Shown here piece after piece: positions 1 to 8,169 of a DNA stretch of 64,000 bases; position 1 is the stretch's first letter; each line of letters starts with the position of its first letter. The DNA is from Streptomyces violaceusniger Tu 4113. Its GTDB lineage: Bacteria; Actinomycetota; Actinomycetes; Streptomycetales; Streptomycetaceae. The position numbers were made by a program, and so were the translations under genes. Location of the stretch: NCBI RefSeq assembly GCF_000147815.2, contig NC_015957.1, positions 6,324,001 through 6,388,000 on the forward strand, given 5' to 3'. The notes under the pieces are model-generated. The model was not told the origin of the DNA. It was given only the letters and a program-made list of their open reading frames with translations, and made no database searches.

Positions 1-1
1 C

Positions 2-1114
2 GCCACCCTCAACGGGCGCGAACTCGCCGTCGCCTCCTATCTGCGCGACCACCTCGCCCCCCTCCTCATCGGCCGCGACCCGGCACGGATCGAGGACACC
101 TGGCAGTACCTCTACCGCGGGGCCTACTGGCGCCGCGGACCGGTGACCATGACCGCCATCGGCGCGGTGGACACCGCGCTGTGGGACATCAAGGGCAGGA
201 CCACCGGGCAGCCCGTCTACCAGCTGCTGGGCGGCGCGGTCCGCGACCGGATCCTCACCTACACCCACGCCACCGGCTGGGACCTCCCCCAGCTGCTGGA
301 ATCCATCGAGGCACAGCGGGACCGGGGCTTTTGTGCCGTACGGGCCCAAAGCGGCGTCCCCGGCCTGGAGATGGTCTACGGGGTCAGCAGAAGCGGCACC
401 GGATACGAACCGGCCGGCCGGGGCGCCGCCCCCGTCGAAGAGACCTGGGACACCGACGCCTACCTCCGCCACGTCCCCCGCATCCTCACGGCGGTCCGCG
501 AACACGTGGGCCCCGAGCTGAAACTGCTCCACGACGCGCACCACCGGCTCACCCCCGGCCAAGCCGCCCGCCTCGGCCGAGCCTTGGAACCGGCGGACCT
601 CTTCTGGCTGGAGGACGTCACCCCCGCCGAGAACCAGGAGGTGCTGCGGCACATCCGGCACCACACCACCGTCCCACTGGCGATCGGCGAGGTGTTCAAC
701 ACCGTCTGGGAGTGCCAGACGCTGATCACCGAGCAACTGGTCGACTTCATCCGGACCTGTGTGAGCCACGCGGGCGGCATCAGCCATCTGCGGCGGATCG
801 CCACCCTCGCCGACCTCTGGCAGGTGCGGCTGGGACCGCACGGCCCCTCGGACATCTCCCCCGTCGCCCTGGGCGCCTCACTCCACCTGGGCCTGGCCAC
901 CCCCAACTTCGCCATCCAGGAGTACATGGGCTACGAACCCTTGGTCCACGAGGTGTTCCGGCACGCCTGGTCCTACGCCGACGGACACCTCCACCCCGGC
1001 GACGCACCCGGAATCGGCGTCGAGATCGACGAGGAACTCGCCGCCCGCCATCCCTACGAACCCGCCTATCTGCCGGTCGCGCGACGGCTCGACGGCTCGA
1101 TGACGGACTGGTGA
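2..1114 (+). CDS. manD: D-mannonate dehydratase (enolase superfamily), 5' end missing
   Basis: The open frame enters from the left edge and ends at TGA 1112-1114, so the first few dozen residues are missing. It matches the ManD/RspA group of the mandelate-racemase/enolase superfamily, which dehydrates D-mannonate to 2-keto-3-deoxygluconate with Mg2+. Visible signatures are the N-terminal capping text ALWDIKG, the first metal-ligand region [11 protein letters not shown], the LEDVTP and IGEVFN acidic ligands, and the C-terminal [10 protein letters not shown] segment holding the catalytic His. The family-typical YGVSRSG loop is present. It sits directly before a mannitol-dehydrogenase-family gene and a transporter, as expected of a hexuronate catabolic operon. 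Some RspA-like members have low activity on other sugar acids, so the exact substrate is inferred. Confidence 0.9.
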   Translation, partial: ATLNGRELAVASYLRDHLAPLLIGRDPARIEDTWQYLYRGAYWRRGPVTMTAIGAVDTALWDIKGRTTGQPVYQLLGGAVRDRILTYTHATGWDLPQLLESIEAQRDRGFCAVRAQSGVPGLEMVYGVSRSGTGYEPAGRGAAPVEETWDTDAYLRHVPRILTAVREHVGPELKLLHDAHHRLTPGQAARLGRALEPADLFWLEDVTPAENQEVLRHIRHHTTVPLAIGEVFNTVWECQTLITEQLVDFIRTCVSHAGGISHLRRIATLADLWQVRLGPHGPSDISPVALGASLHLGLATPNFAIQEYMGYEPLVHEVFRHAWSYADGHLHPGDAPGIGVEIDEELAARHPYEPAYLPVARRLDGSMTDW

Positions 1115-1119
1115 CACCG

Positions 1120-2637
1120 ATGCCGCACAACCTCCCCCGCCTCCGCCGCGCCACCGCCCCCGCTGCCGCCCTCACCCTCCCGCACCCGCCCGCCGAGACC
1201 GGCATCGTGCACCTGGGCCTCGGCAACTTCCACCGCGCCCATCAGGCCGTCCACACCGCGGCGGCACTGCGCCACACCGAGGGCCCCTGGGGCATCCTCG
1301 GTGTCGCCAGCCGCTCCGCCACCGTGGTGCGGGCGATGCGGGACCAGGAGATGGCCTACGCGGTCCTGGAGATCTCCCCCGACGACACCCGCGTCACCAT
1401 CCCCGCCGTACACACCGGCGCCCTGCTGGCCACCGAGCAGCCCGACGACGTCCTCGACGCCCTCGCGGCACCCGCCACGGCCGTCATCACCCTGACCGTC
1501 ACCGAACACGGCTACACCTTCTCCCCACGCACCGGCGGCCTCGACCTCGATGCCCCCGCCGTCCAGGCCGACCTGCGGGGCGACGCGCCACCACGGACCA
1601 CCATCGGACAGATCGTCCGCGGCCTCCAGCGCCGCACGCTGGCCCACTCCCGACCCGTCACCGTGCTCAGCTGCGACAACCTCGTGGGCAACGGAGCGCA
1701 GACCAGGCGGCTGGTCCATGAGTTCACCCAGGCCCTCCCGGCGGCCGAACGCGACGACCTCGCGCCCTGGCTGGAGTCCGCGGTGACCTTCCCCAACTCC
1801 ATGGTCGACCGGATCGTCCCCGCCACCACCGACACCTACCGCGAGGCCGTCGCCACCCACCTCGGCGTACAGGACACCGTCCCGGTGCCGGCCGAACCCT
1901 TCAGCATGTGGGTGATGGAGGACCGCTTCGCCACCGGGCGCCCGCGCTGGGAGACGGGCGGGGCGCTCTTCACCGACGACGTCGAACCCTACGAGCTGCT
2001 CAAGGTTCGCCTGCTCAACGGCACCCACTCCCTCATCGCCTACCTCGGCGCGCTGGACGGACAGGAGACCATCCCGGACGCGACCGCACAGCCATTCATC
2101 GCCGAAGCCGCGCGCGCGGTGCTCCACGACGAGTATCTGCCGACCCTTACCGTGCCCGCCGACATCGACCTCGACCACTACGCAGGGCAGCTCTTCGAAC
2201 GCTGGGCCAACACCGCCCTGGGCCACCGCACCCGGCAGGTCGGCTCGGACGGCTCGGTCAAACTGCGCCAACGGATCCCCGAACCCGCCCTGTTCCACCT
2301 GCGAGCCGGCCGCATGCCCCACCATCTGGCGCTCACCGTCGCCGCCTATCTGTGCTGCGTGGCACCGCTCCCCGGCTTCTCCCCCGGTCCCCACGCCACC
2401 GCGATGGCGGACCCCGCCCGTGAGACCCTCGCCACGATCGCCGGCCGCGGCGCCACCTCATCCGGGCCGTCCTTCGTCGAAGCCGTCCTGGACAGCGGGC
2501 TGCTCGGCGACGGACTGACGGACCACCCGGACTTCGCCACCCGGGTCTCCGAGCTGATCGACCTCATCGTCCGCCACGGGCCGGCCGCCGCGGCCGCCGA
2601 CGCCGCCGGGACCCGCCGGGTCCCCGCACACCGCTGA
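1120..2637 (+). CDS. Mannitol dehydrogenase family oxidoreductase, probable fructuronate reductase
   Basis: This 505-residue protein begins MPHNLPRLRR and has the long-chain mannitol dehydrogenase layout: an N-terminal Rossmann segment (GIVHLGLGNFHRAHQA) and a C-terminal helical domain with KVRLLNGTHSLIAYLG, which carries the catalytic Lys-Asn-His region. In the Ashwell pathway this family reduces D-fructuronate to D-mannonate with NADH. That product is the substrate of the dehydratase encoded just upstream, which supports UxuB rather than mannitol dehydrogenase. A GTG at 1111 overlaps the upstream stop codon and is a possible alternative start that would give tight translational coupling. 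The ATG at 1120 is chosen because homologues begin near this residue. Confidence 0.85.
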   Translation: MPHNLPRLRRATAPAAALTLPHPPAETGIVHLGLGNFHRAHQAVHTAAALRHTEGPWGILGVASRSATVVRAMRDQEMAYAVLEISPDDTRVTIPAVHTGALLATEQPDDVLDALAAPATAVITLTVTEHGYTFSPRTGGLDLDAPAVQADLRGDAPPRTTIGQIVRGLQRRTLAHSRPVTVLSCDNLVGNGAQTRRLVHEFTQALPAAERDDLAPWLESAVTFPNSMVDRIVPATTDTYREAVATHLGVQDTVPVPAEPFSMWVMEDRFATGRPRWETGGALFTDDVEPYELLKVRLLNGTHSLIAYLGALDGQETIPDATAQPFIAEAARAVLHDEYLPTLTVPADIDLDHYAGQLFERWANTALGHRTRQVGSDGSVKLRQRIPEPALFHLRAGRMPHHLALTVAAYLCCVAPLPGFSPGPHATAMADPARETLATIAGRGATSSGPSFVEAVLDSGLLGDGLTDHPDFATRVSELIDLIVRHGPAAAAADAAGTRRVPAHR

Positions 2638-2759
2638 CCCTCCCCGGACACCGGCCCCGTACGCCCTACCCCCGTCTCCCTTCTCCCCGTTCCCCCATCC
2701 CCCTTCTCCCCTTCCCTCCACCGCTCCGCTGCATCGATCCGTTCAAGGAGGCATGGATC

Positions 2760-4136
2760 ATGGACAGCAATCCCACCCACGCCACGACACGTCCCCCGTC
2801 GCCCGCCACCTCCCCCTCCGAACCACCCGCCGACCCCCGCGCAGTGCGCCGCACCGCCTGGGCCGGTCTCATCGGCACCGCGCTCGAACAGTACGACTTC
2901 GTCATCTACGGCACCGCCTCGGCACTGATCTTCAGCGATCTGTTCTTTCCCAACGCCTCACCGTCCGTGGGCATCCTGGCCAGCTTCAGCACCTACGCGG
3001 TGGGCTTCGCCGCCCGCCCGCTCGGCGGGCTCTTCTTCTCCCGCTACGGCGACCGCCTGGGCCGCAAGTGGGTGCTGGTGGCGACCCTGCTCATGATGGG
3101 CGGCTCCACCCTCGCCATCGGACTGCTGCCGACCTACAACGAGGTGGGGCTGCTCGCCCCGATCCTGCTACTGATCTGCCGTATGGGGCAGGGCTTCGGA
3201 GCCGGGGCCGAGCAGTCCGGCGGCGCCACCCTGCTCACCGAGACGGCCGCCACCGGACGCCGCGGCAGACTGTCCTCCCTCGTCATGACGGGCGCGGCGC
3301 TGGGCACCGCCCTGGGCGCGGTGGCCTGGATCCTCGCCCAACGCCTGCCCGACGACGCCCTGATGAGCTGGGGCTGGCGGCTGATCTTCGGCAGCAGTCT
3401 CATCGTGACCGTGATCGCCATGATCCTGCGCCGCAAGCTGAACGAGAGCCCGGTCTTCACCGAGCTCAAAGAACAGCAGGAGCGGCCCGCATCACCGGTC
3501 AAGGAGGTCTTCCAGCACGGCCGGAAGCCCATGCTCCTGGTGCTGTTCATGAACTTCGGCATCAGCACCCAGTCCTACACCTACCAGGTGTTCATGGCCT
3601 CCTATCTGGTGTCCAGCGTCGGCGTCGACAAGGACTTCATCCCCCAGGTGCTGCTGATCGGGGCCCTTTGCGGCGGTCTCGCGGCCATCTGCTTCGGCAC
3701 GCTCTCCGACCGCCTCGGGCGGCGCCCGGTGTACTCCACGATCGCCGCCGCGCTGGTGCTGCTGCCCGCCCCGACCTTCATCGCGCTGAACACCGGATCG
3801 CATGTGGCGATCACCGTGGCCATCATCATCGGCTTCATCCTGGCCTGCCACGGCTCGGTCGGCGTCCAGATGAGCTACTTCCCCGAGCTGTTCGGCAAGC
3901 GCTACCGTTATGCGGGCGTCACGCTGGGCCGGGAGTTCTCCTCGGTGATCGGAGGCGGGGTCGCACCACTGATCTGCAGCGCGCTCGTCACCGCGTTCTC
4001 CGGATCCTGGATACCGGTCGCCATCTACATGACCGTGGTCACGGCGGTCAGCCTCGTCGCCGCCCGGATGGCCCCGGAGACCCTCGACCGCGATCTGAAC
4101 ACCGTGGCCGACGGCACCGATCCGGTGAACCCGTGA
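2760..4136 (+). CDS. MFS transporter, metabolite:H+ symporter (MHS) type
   Basis: A 458-residue polytopic membrane protein with about 12 hydrophobic segments. The N-terminal text LIGTALEQYDFVIYG and the loop GDRLGRKWVL are typical of the MHS branch of the major facilitator superfamily (KgtP, ShiA, ProP relatives), which import organic acids with protons. The start is set by a strong AAGGAGG ribosome-binding site at 2745-2751, eight bases before ATG 2760. An ATG at 2753 is too close to it. Following the hexuronate enzymes, it probably imports a sugar acid such as a uronate, but the substrate cannot be read from the sequence. Its stop lies only four bases from the stop of the convergent S18 remnant. 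Confidence 0.85.
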   Translation: MDSNPTHATTRPPSPATSPSEPPADPRAVRRTAWAGLIGTALEQYDFVIYGTASALIFSDLFFPNASPSVGILASFSTYAVGFAARPLGGLFFSRYGDRLGRKWVLVATLLMMGGSTLAIGLLPTYNEVGLLAPILLLICRMGQGFGAGAEQSGGATLLTETAATGRRGRLSSLVMTGAALGTALGAVAWILAQRLPDDALMSWGWRLIFGSSLIVTVIAMILRRKLNESPVFTELKEQQERPASPVKEVFQHGRKPMLLVLFMNFGISTQSYTYQVFMASYLVSSVGVDKDFIPQVLLIGALCGGLAAICFGTLSDRLGRRPVYSTIAAALVLLPAPTFIALNTGSHVAITVAIIIGFILACHGSVGVQMSYFPELFGKRYRYAGVTLGREFSSVIGGGVAPLICSALVTAFSGSWIPVAIYMTVVTAVSLVAARMAPETLDRDLNTVADGTDPVNP

Positions 4137-4140
4137 GCTC

Positions 4141-4335
4141 CTAGCGCGACCCGTAGGGCAACAGCGCCATCTCCCGCGCGTTCTTGATGGCGCGGGCCAG
4201 TTGGCGCTGCTGCTGCGCGCTCACCCTGGTCACCCGGCGGCCGCGTATCTTGCCACGGTCGGAGATGAACTTCCGCAGCAGCTCGGTGTCCTTGTAGTCG
4301 ATATAGGTGCTCCCCGCCTTGTCCAGCGGGTTCGA
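4141..4335 (-). pseudogene. rpsR: Ribosomal protein S18 paralogue (zinc-free type), C-terminal fragment
   Basis: The last 64 codons read [17 protein letters not shown] and onward through [20 protein letters not shown] to LLPYGSR, the body of a bS18 protein of the duplicated, cysteine-poor type made under zinc starvation in actinobacteria. The usual basic N-terminus and start codon are absent. Immediately upstream the DNA switches to a COG0523 GTPase gene in a different frame. The fragment therefore looks like the 3' survivor of a deletion. It could only be translated as a chimera starting in an unrelated frame. Confidence 0.8.
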
Positions 4336-4648
4336 CCGACTGCCACAGCTCGACGACCGCGAGCCGGTGGCCGCCCCCGGTGGCCAGGCGCAGCAGTTCG
4401 GGCACCATGTCCTCGCGCAGCGCACAGCACGCGCAGTCGTTCACCAGCGGCGCCTCGCCACTGCCCAGTAGTCCCGAGGCATCGCGCACGGTGCGGCGCA
4501 CGGCGCGGTCGGTGGCGGACGACAGGTCGTGGTGCAGCGCCACGGAGCCGGGCACCGTGCGCAGGATCTCCTCGACGGCCGCCCGGCGCGCGTCGGCGTG
4601 CAGCCCGCCGACGACGGCGACGGGCAGCCGCCCCTCCGCCACGCTCAC
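4336..4648 (-). pseudogene. COG0523 (CobW/YciC-like) GTPase, N-terminal fragment
   Basis: Reading from GTG 4648, about 104 codons encode VAEGRLPVAVVGGLHADARR, then [20 protein letters not shown], then [12 protein letters not shown]. The CxCC motif and the ELWxSVEP segment identify the actinobacterial COG0523 protein that accompanies zinc-independent ribosomal proteins and is thought to handle zinc. The remaining roughly 250 residues are missing and the DNA continues directly into the S18 fragment. The GTG start overlaps the TGA of the L31 gene (GTGA), so the original operon coupling is still visible. Confidence 0.8.
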
Positions 4649-4887
4649 CGGTCCCCCCGTCCGCGTCCGTAACGCCGCTCGAACCGCTCGACGCGGCCCG
4701 CGGTGTCCACGACGCGCTGGTTGCCGGTGTAGAAGGGGTGGCTCGCCGAGGAGATCTCCACATCGATGACCGGATAGGTGTTGCCGTCCTGCCACTCCAC
4801 GGACTTGTCGCTGGTGGCGGTGGAGCGGGTGAGGAAGACGAAGTCGGCCGACCGGTCACGGAAGACGAGCTGTGCCGCTTGGCACAC
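4645..4887 (-). CDS. rpmE2: 50S ribosomal protein L31 type B with replaced N-terminus
   Basis: From residue 8 onward the 80-residue product is a standard zinc-free type B L31 ([46 protein letters not shown]). The family normally starts with about 17 residues containing MKPGIHP. Here an in-frame TAA lies two codons before the only start (GTG 4887), and the first seven residues are MCQAAQL. The N-terminal rRNA-contacting part has therefore been lost or rearranged. A 6-bp inverted repeat, TGTGCC-GCTT-GGCACA (4871-4886), sits exactly at the altered end. No Zur-box-like AT-rich palindrome was seen upstream. Functionality is doubtful. Confidence 0.7.
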   Translation of the reverse strand: MCQAAQLVFRDRSADFVFLTRSTATSDKSVEWQDGNTYPVIDVEISSASHPFYTGNQRVVDTAGRVERFERRYGRGRGDR

Positions 4888-4901
4888 TATTTATCCTGTG
4901 C

Positions 4902-4930
4902 CGACGCCGACGGTCCGCCCATCGGCGTCG
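4902..4930. terminator. Hairpin downstream of the hydrolase gene
   Basis: CGACGCCGA (4902-4910) and TCGGCGTCG (4922-4930) form a perfect 9-bp stem with an 11-base loop, 36 bases beyond the stop of the leftward hydrolase gene. No T-run follows, which is usual for streptomycete terminators. Confidence 0.5.
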
Positions 4931-4966
4931 ACGGCTCTCGCCCATCGACGCCGACAGGGCGTCCGG

Positions 4967-6067
4967 CTACGGGGTGTCGGCGAGGCGGAGGTCGCCGTCG
5001 GCGGGCGGTGCGAAGAAGCCGGCCACCTCCGCGTCGGTGACCTCGGTCAGAGCGGCCGGGGTCCAGCGGGGGCGGCGGTCCTTGTCGATCACCTGGGCGC
5101 GGACGCCCTCGACGAAGTCCGGGCGGGACAGGGCCGCGCACGAGACGCGGTACTCCTGCTCCAGGACGCGCTCCAGCGAATCGAGCGCCCGGGCCCCGCG
5201 CACGGCGGCCAGCGTGACCTTCAGCGCCGTGGGGGACTTGGCGAGAAGGGTCTCGGCCGTCTCCTTGGCGGCCGGTTCCCCGACGGCCATCAGCCGGTCC
5301 ACGATCTCCTCGACGGTGTCCGCCGCGTAGCAGTGGTCGATCCACTCCCGCTGGCCGTCCAGGGCCCCGGCCGGGGCCTCCACCGCGTACCGGGGAAGGA
5401 CGTCCGGCATCGGGTCCGCGGCCAGGTCCCGGGTCAGCGCGGGCAGCAGTTCGGAGGGGACGACATGGTCGGCCAGCCCGCACCGCAGCGCGTCGGCGGC
5501 GCCCACCCACGCTCCCGTGAGCGCCAGATGCGTCCCCAGTTCGCCCGGTGCGCGGGACAGCAGATAGGTGCCGCCGACGTCCGGTACGAAGCCGATCGTG
5601 GTCTCGGGCATGGCCACCCGGGAGCGCTCGGTGACGATCCGCACGCTGCCATGGGCCGAGACCCCGACGCCCCCGCCCATCACGATGCCGTCCATCAGGG
5701 CCACATACGGCTTGGGGTAGCGGGCGATCCGGGCGTTGAGCGTGTACTCGTCGCGCCAGAACGCCATCGAGGCCGCGCCCCCGCCCGAGGTCACATCCCG
5801 ATGGATCATGCGGATGTCGCCGCCGGCGCACAGCCCGCGCTCCCCCGCCCCGCCGATCACCACGGCCTGGACGGCCGGGTCCCGCTCCCAGTCGGTGAGG
5901 GCCTCGGCGATCCGGGTCACCATCGGAGGGGTGAGGGCGTTGAGGGCGCGGGGGCGGTTGAGGGTGAGATGTCCGGCGCGGCCCTCGGTGCGCGTCAGCA
6001 CGGCGTCGTCGTCGATCGCGGAGTCGGTCACGGAGTCGGTCACGCGGTCGGTCACGGAGTCGGTCAC
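4967..6067 (-). CDS. 3-hydroxyisobutyryl-CoA hydrolase (enoyl-CoA hydratase family)
   Basis: A 366-residue crotonase-fold protein that would hydrolyse 3-hydroxyisobutyryl-CoA in valine degradation. The HIBCH-type signatures are clear: LNRPRALNALT near the N-terminus, the oxyanion-hole segments GLCAGGDIRM and MGGGVGVSAHG, and the catalytic stretch PETTIGFVPDVGGTYLLSR. Length and the C-terminal helical part (FVEGVRAQVIDKDRRPRW) fit this branch rather than ordinary enoyl-CoA hydratases. The start is taken as GTG 6067, about nine bases after a GGAAGGA ribosome-binding site. The first codons lie in a 12-bp tandem repeat giving repeated VTDS, so in-frame GTG codons at 6055, 6043 and 6031 are alternatives. 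Confidence 0.85.
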   Translation of the reverse strand: MTDSVTDRVTDSVTDSAIDDDAVLTRTEGRAGHLTLNRPRALNALTPPMVTRIAEALTDWERDPAVQAVVIGGAGERGLCAGGDIRMIHRDVTSGGGAASMAFWRDEYTLNARIARYPKPYVALMDGIVMGGGVGVSAHGSVRIVTERSRVAMPETTIGFVPDVGGTYLLSRAPGELGTHLALTGAWVGAADALRCGLADHVVPSELLPALTRDLAADPMPDVLPRYAVEAPAGALDGQREWIDHCYAADTVEEIVDRLMAVGEPAAKETAETLLAKSPTALKVTLAAVRGARALDSLERVLEQEYRVSCAALSRPDFVEGVRAQVIDKDRRPRWTPAALTEVTDAEVAGFFAPPADGDLRLADTP

Positions 6068-6068
6068 G
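6021..6068. repeat. 12-bp tandem repeat, four copies
   Basis: Four consecutive units of GAGTCGGTCACG (the third unit differs at its start) span the 5' end of the hydrolase gene. On the minus strand each unit supplies a GTG and encodes V-T-D-S/R, so copy-number change would leave the frame intact and only alter the N-terminal length. Confidence 0.9.
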
Positions 6069-6183
6069 GGGTGTTCGGTCCTTCCGGCGTCTGTGCGTTC
6101 GCGGATCACCACCGATCCGTCACCGCCGATCCTCTCAACGGGCCATCTGCCCCGGACAGCCGCGCCTCTGCTTGACTGGGCAC

Positions 6184-6555
6184 ATGCTCTCGATCGGTTC
6201 CGTGGTGCTGGGGGTCTCGGACGTCCGGCGCGCGGCGGCGTTCTGGGCGCGGGCCCTGGGATACGTCCCGCGCGGGGAGATCGAGGACGACTGGGTGGTG
6301 CTGGTCCCCGCGGACGGGCGCACCGGGGCCCATCTGTCGCTCGGCCGCAGCGAGACCCCGGTCCAGGGGCGCCCACGCGTCCATCTGGATCTCTACGCGG
6401 GGGACGCGGCCGATCAGGCCGCCGAGGTCGAGCGGCTGGTGTCGCTCGGCGCCCGGCGGGTCCGCTGGGAGCTGTATCCGCCGGACGCCGATTTCATCGT
6501 CCTGGCCGACCCGGACGGAAACCGCTTCTGCGTCATCGACACCGGCCGCGGCTGA
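6184..6555 (+). CDS. VOC superfamily (glyoxalase-like) protein
   Basis: A 123-residue single-domain protein beginning MLSIGSVVLGVSDVRRAAAFWARALGY, the classical first strand-helix of vicinal-oxygen-chelate/glyoxalase-bleomycin-resistance folds. It ends with FIVLADPDGNRFCVIDTG, the last metal-ligand strand. A TTG four codons upstream is an alternative start. Members act as lyases, dioxygenases or antibiotic-binding proteins, and nothing here fixes the substrate. It is divergent from the hydrolase gene. Confidence 0.8.
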   Translation: MLSIGSVVLGVSDVRRAAAFWARALGYVPRGEIEDDWVVLVPADGRTGAHLSLGRSETPVQGRPRVHLDLYAGDAADQAAEVERLVSLGARRVRWELYPPDADFIVLADPDGNRFCVIDTGRG

Positions 6556-6660
6556 TCCCCGCTTCCGCACCGCGAGCCGCGGCACAAAACGCTCTGGACA
6601 CGCGCCGCCCCGCCGGGAAGGGTGGGCGCGGCCCATCACTGACCCCCGAGGACCCGTCTG

Positions 6661-8115
6661 ATGACTGCTCATCCGCTGCCCACCAGCACCCCCGCCGCCG
6701 AGGGCGTGGACGCGCGGGGCATCCACGCCTTCCTCGACGCCGTCGAGGGCGCGCCGGACATCGAGCCGCACAGTCTGATGATCCTGCGCCACGGCCGGCT
6801 CATCGCCTCCGGCTGGTGGGCGCCGTACACCGCCGAGCGGCCGCATCTGCTCTACTCCCTCAGCAAGAGCTTCACCTCCACGGCGGCGGGGCTGGCCGCC
6901 GCCGAGGGGCTGCTGAACCTCGACGATCCCGTGATCTCGTACTTCCCCGAGTTCGAGGCGGAGATCACCGACCCGGGCAGCCGGGCCATGCTCGTCCGCC
7001 ATGTCGCGTCCATGGCCAGCGGACATGCCGAGGAGACCGTGGAGCGGGCGTTCGGCGGGGACCCGGAGGAACCCGTGCGCGGCTTCCTGCGGATTCCGCC
7101 GGATCACGCGCCCGGGACCGCCTTCGCCTACAACCAGCCCGCCACGTACACGCTCGCCGCGATCGTCCAGCGGGTGACCGGGCAGTCGCTGACGGAGTAT
7201 CTGCGGCCACGCCTCTTCGATCCGCTGGGCATCGGCGAGACGGCCTGGCTGCAGGTGCCGGCCGGGCGTGACCTCGGCTTCAGCGGGCTGTTCGCCGCCA
7301 CCGACGCGATCGCCCGGCTGGGGCTGCTGTATCTGCGGGGCGGCGAGTGGGAGGGCGAGCGGCTGCTTCCGGCCTCCTGGATCGCCGAGGCGACGCGGGA
7401 GCACATCGCGACCGAGGAGGCCATGGTCAATGGCTCGGGGCCGGACTGGCGGCGGGGGTACGGATTCCAGTTCTGGATGTCCCGGCACGGGTACCGGGGC
7501 GACGGGGCGTTCGGGCAGTTCTGCCTGGTGCTGCCCGAGCATGACGTGGTGATCGCCACGACGGCGGAGACGGAGCGGATGCAGGCCGTTCTGGACGCGG
7601 TGTGGGAGCATCTGCTGCCCGCGTTCGGCGAGGCGCCGCTCACCGGCCGCGAGGACGAGGACGCCGCGCTGGAGCGGCGGCTGTCCCGGCTCGCCCTGCC
7701 GCCCCTCGCGGCGAAGCCCGCGCCGCTCGCGGACCCCGACGCCTGGTCGGGCGCGGAGTTCGCCCCCGAAGGCGGCGCCTGCGCGGATCAGCCGACCCTG
7801 ACGGGGGTCACCGTCGCCGAGGACGGCTCCGGTGGGTGGACCGTCTCGCTGGCCGAGGAGGCGTCCCGGCTGGACCTGGGGTTCGACGGCGCGGGGTGGC
7901 GGGTCGACGAGGGGCCGCGGGCGCCCGTCCCCACGGCGGTGAGCGGGGGCTGGACGGACCCGGACACCCTGACCGTGGACGTGGCGTTCCTGGAGACCCC
8001 CCATCACCTGGTGGTCACCTGCTCCCTCCCGGACCGCGTCTTCACCGCACGGTGGCGCACGGTTCCGTTGCACCGGGCCCCGCTGCACGCCATGCGCGCG
8101 CCCGGGCCGCGTTGA
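6661..8115 (+). CDS. Serine hydrolase, class C beta-lactamase/PBP-like family
   Basis: This 484-residue protein carries the SxxK acylation motif S66-L-S-K69 in LLYSLSKSFTSTAAG and the second-motif region FAYNQPATYTLA. It follows the beta-lactamase-family fold (LDDPVISYFPEF, YLRPRLFDPLGIGETAW, GLSGLF-type active-site loops). A C-terminal beta-rich extension of about 130 residues follows the catalytic domain. No signal peptide is evident, so it is probably cytoplasmic and acts as an esterase or peptidase rather than a resistance enzyme. It stands alone between unrelated genes. Confidence 0.85.
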   Translation: MTAHPLPTSTPAAEGVDARGIHAFLDAVEGAPDIEPHSLMILRHGRLIASGWWAPYTAERPHLLYSLSKSFTSTAAGLAAAEGLLNLDDPVISYFPEFEAEITDPGSRAMLVRHVASMASGHAEETVERAFGGDPEEPVRGFLRIPPDHAPGTAFAYNQPATYTLAAIVQRVTGQSLTEYLRPRLFDPLGIGETAWLQVPAGRDLGFSGLFAATDAIARLGLLYLRGGEWEGERLLPASWIAEATREHIATEEAMVNGSGPDWRRGYGFQFWMSRHGYRGDGAFGQFCLVLPEHDVVIATTAETERMQAVLDAVWEHLLPAFGEAPLTGREDEDAALERRLSRLALPPLAAKPAPLADPDAWSGAEFAPEGGACADQPTLTGVTVAEDGSGGWTVSLAEEASRLDLGFDGAGWRVDEGPRAPVPTAVSGGWTDPDTLTVDVAFLETPHHLVVTCSLPDRVFTARWRTVPLHRAPLHAMRAPGPR

Positions 8116-8169
8116 CGCGTTCCGCCCTTCTGTAAAGGGTGGGGCCCTGGTCCGGGGCAGCCCCCGGGG

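Noticed and set aside
4871..4886. TGTGCC-GCTT-GGCACA as a Zur operator for the ribosomal-protein cluster
   Set aside because: Zur boxes are AT-rich TGAAAATGATTTTCA-like palindromes; this GC-rich repeat lies inside the altered L31 coding end and looks more like a rearrangement scar.
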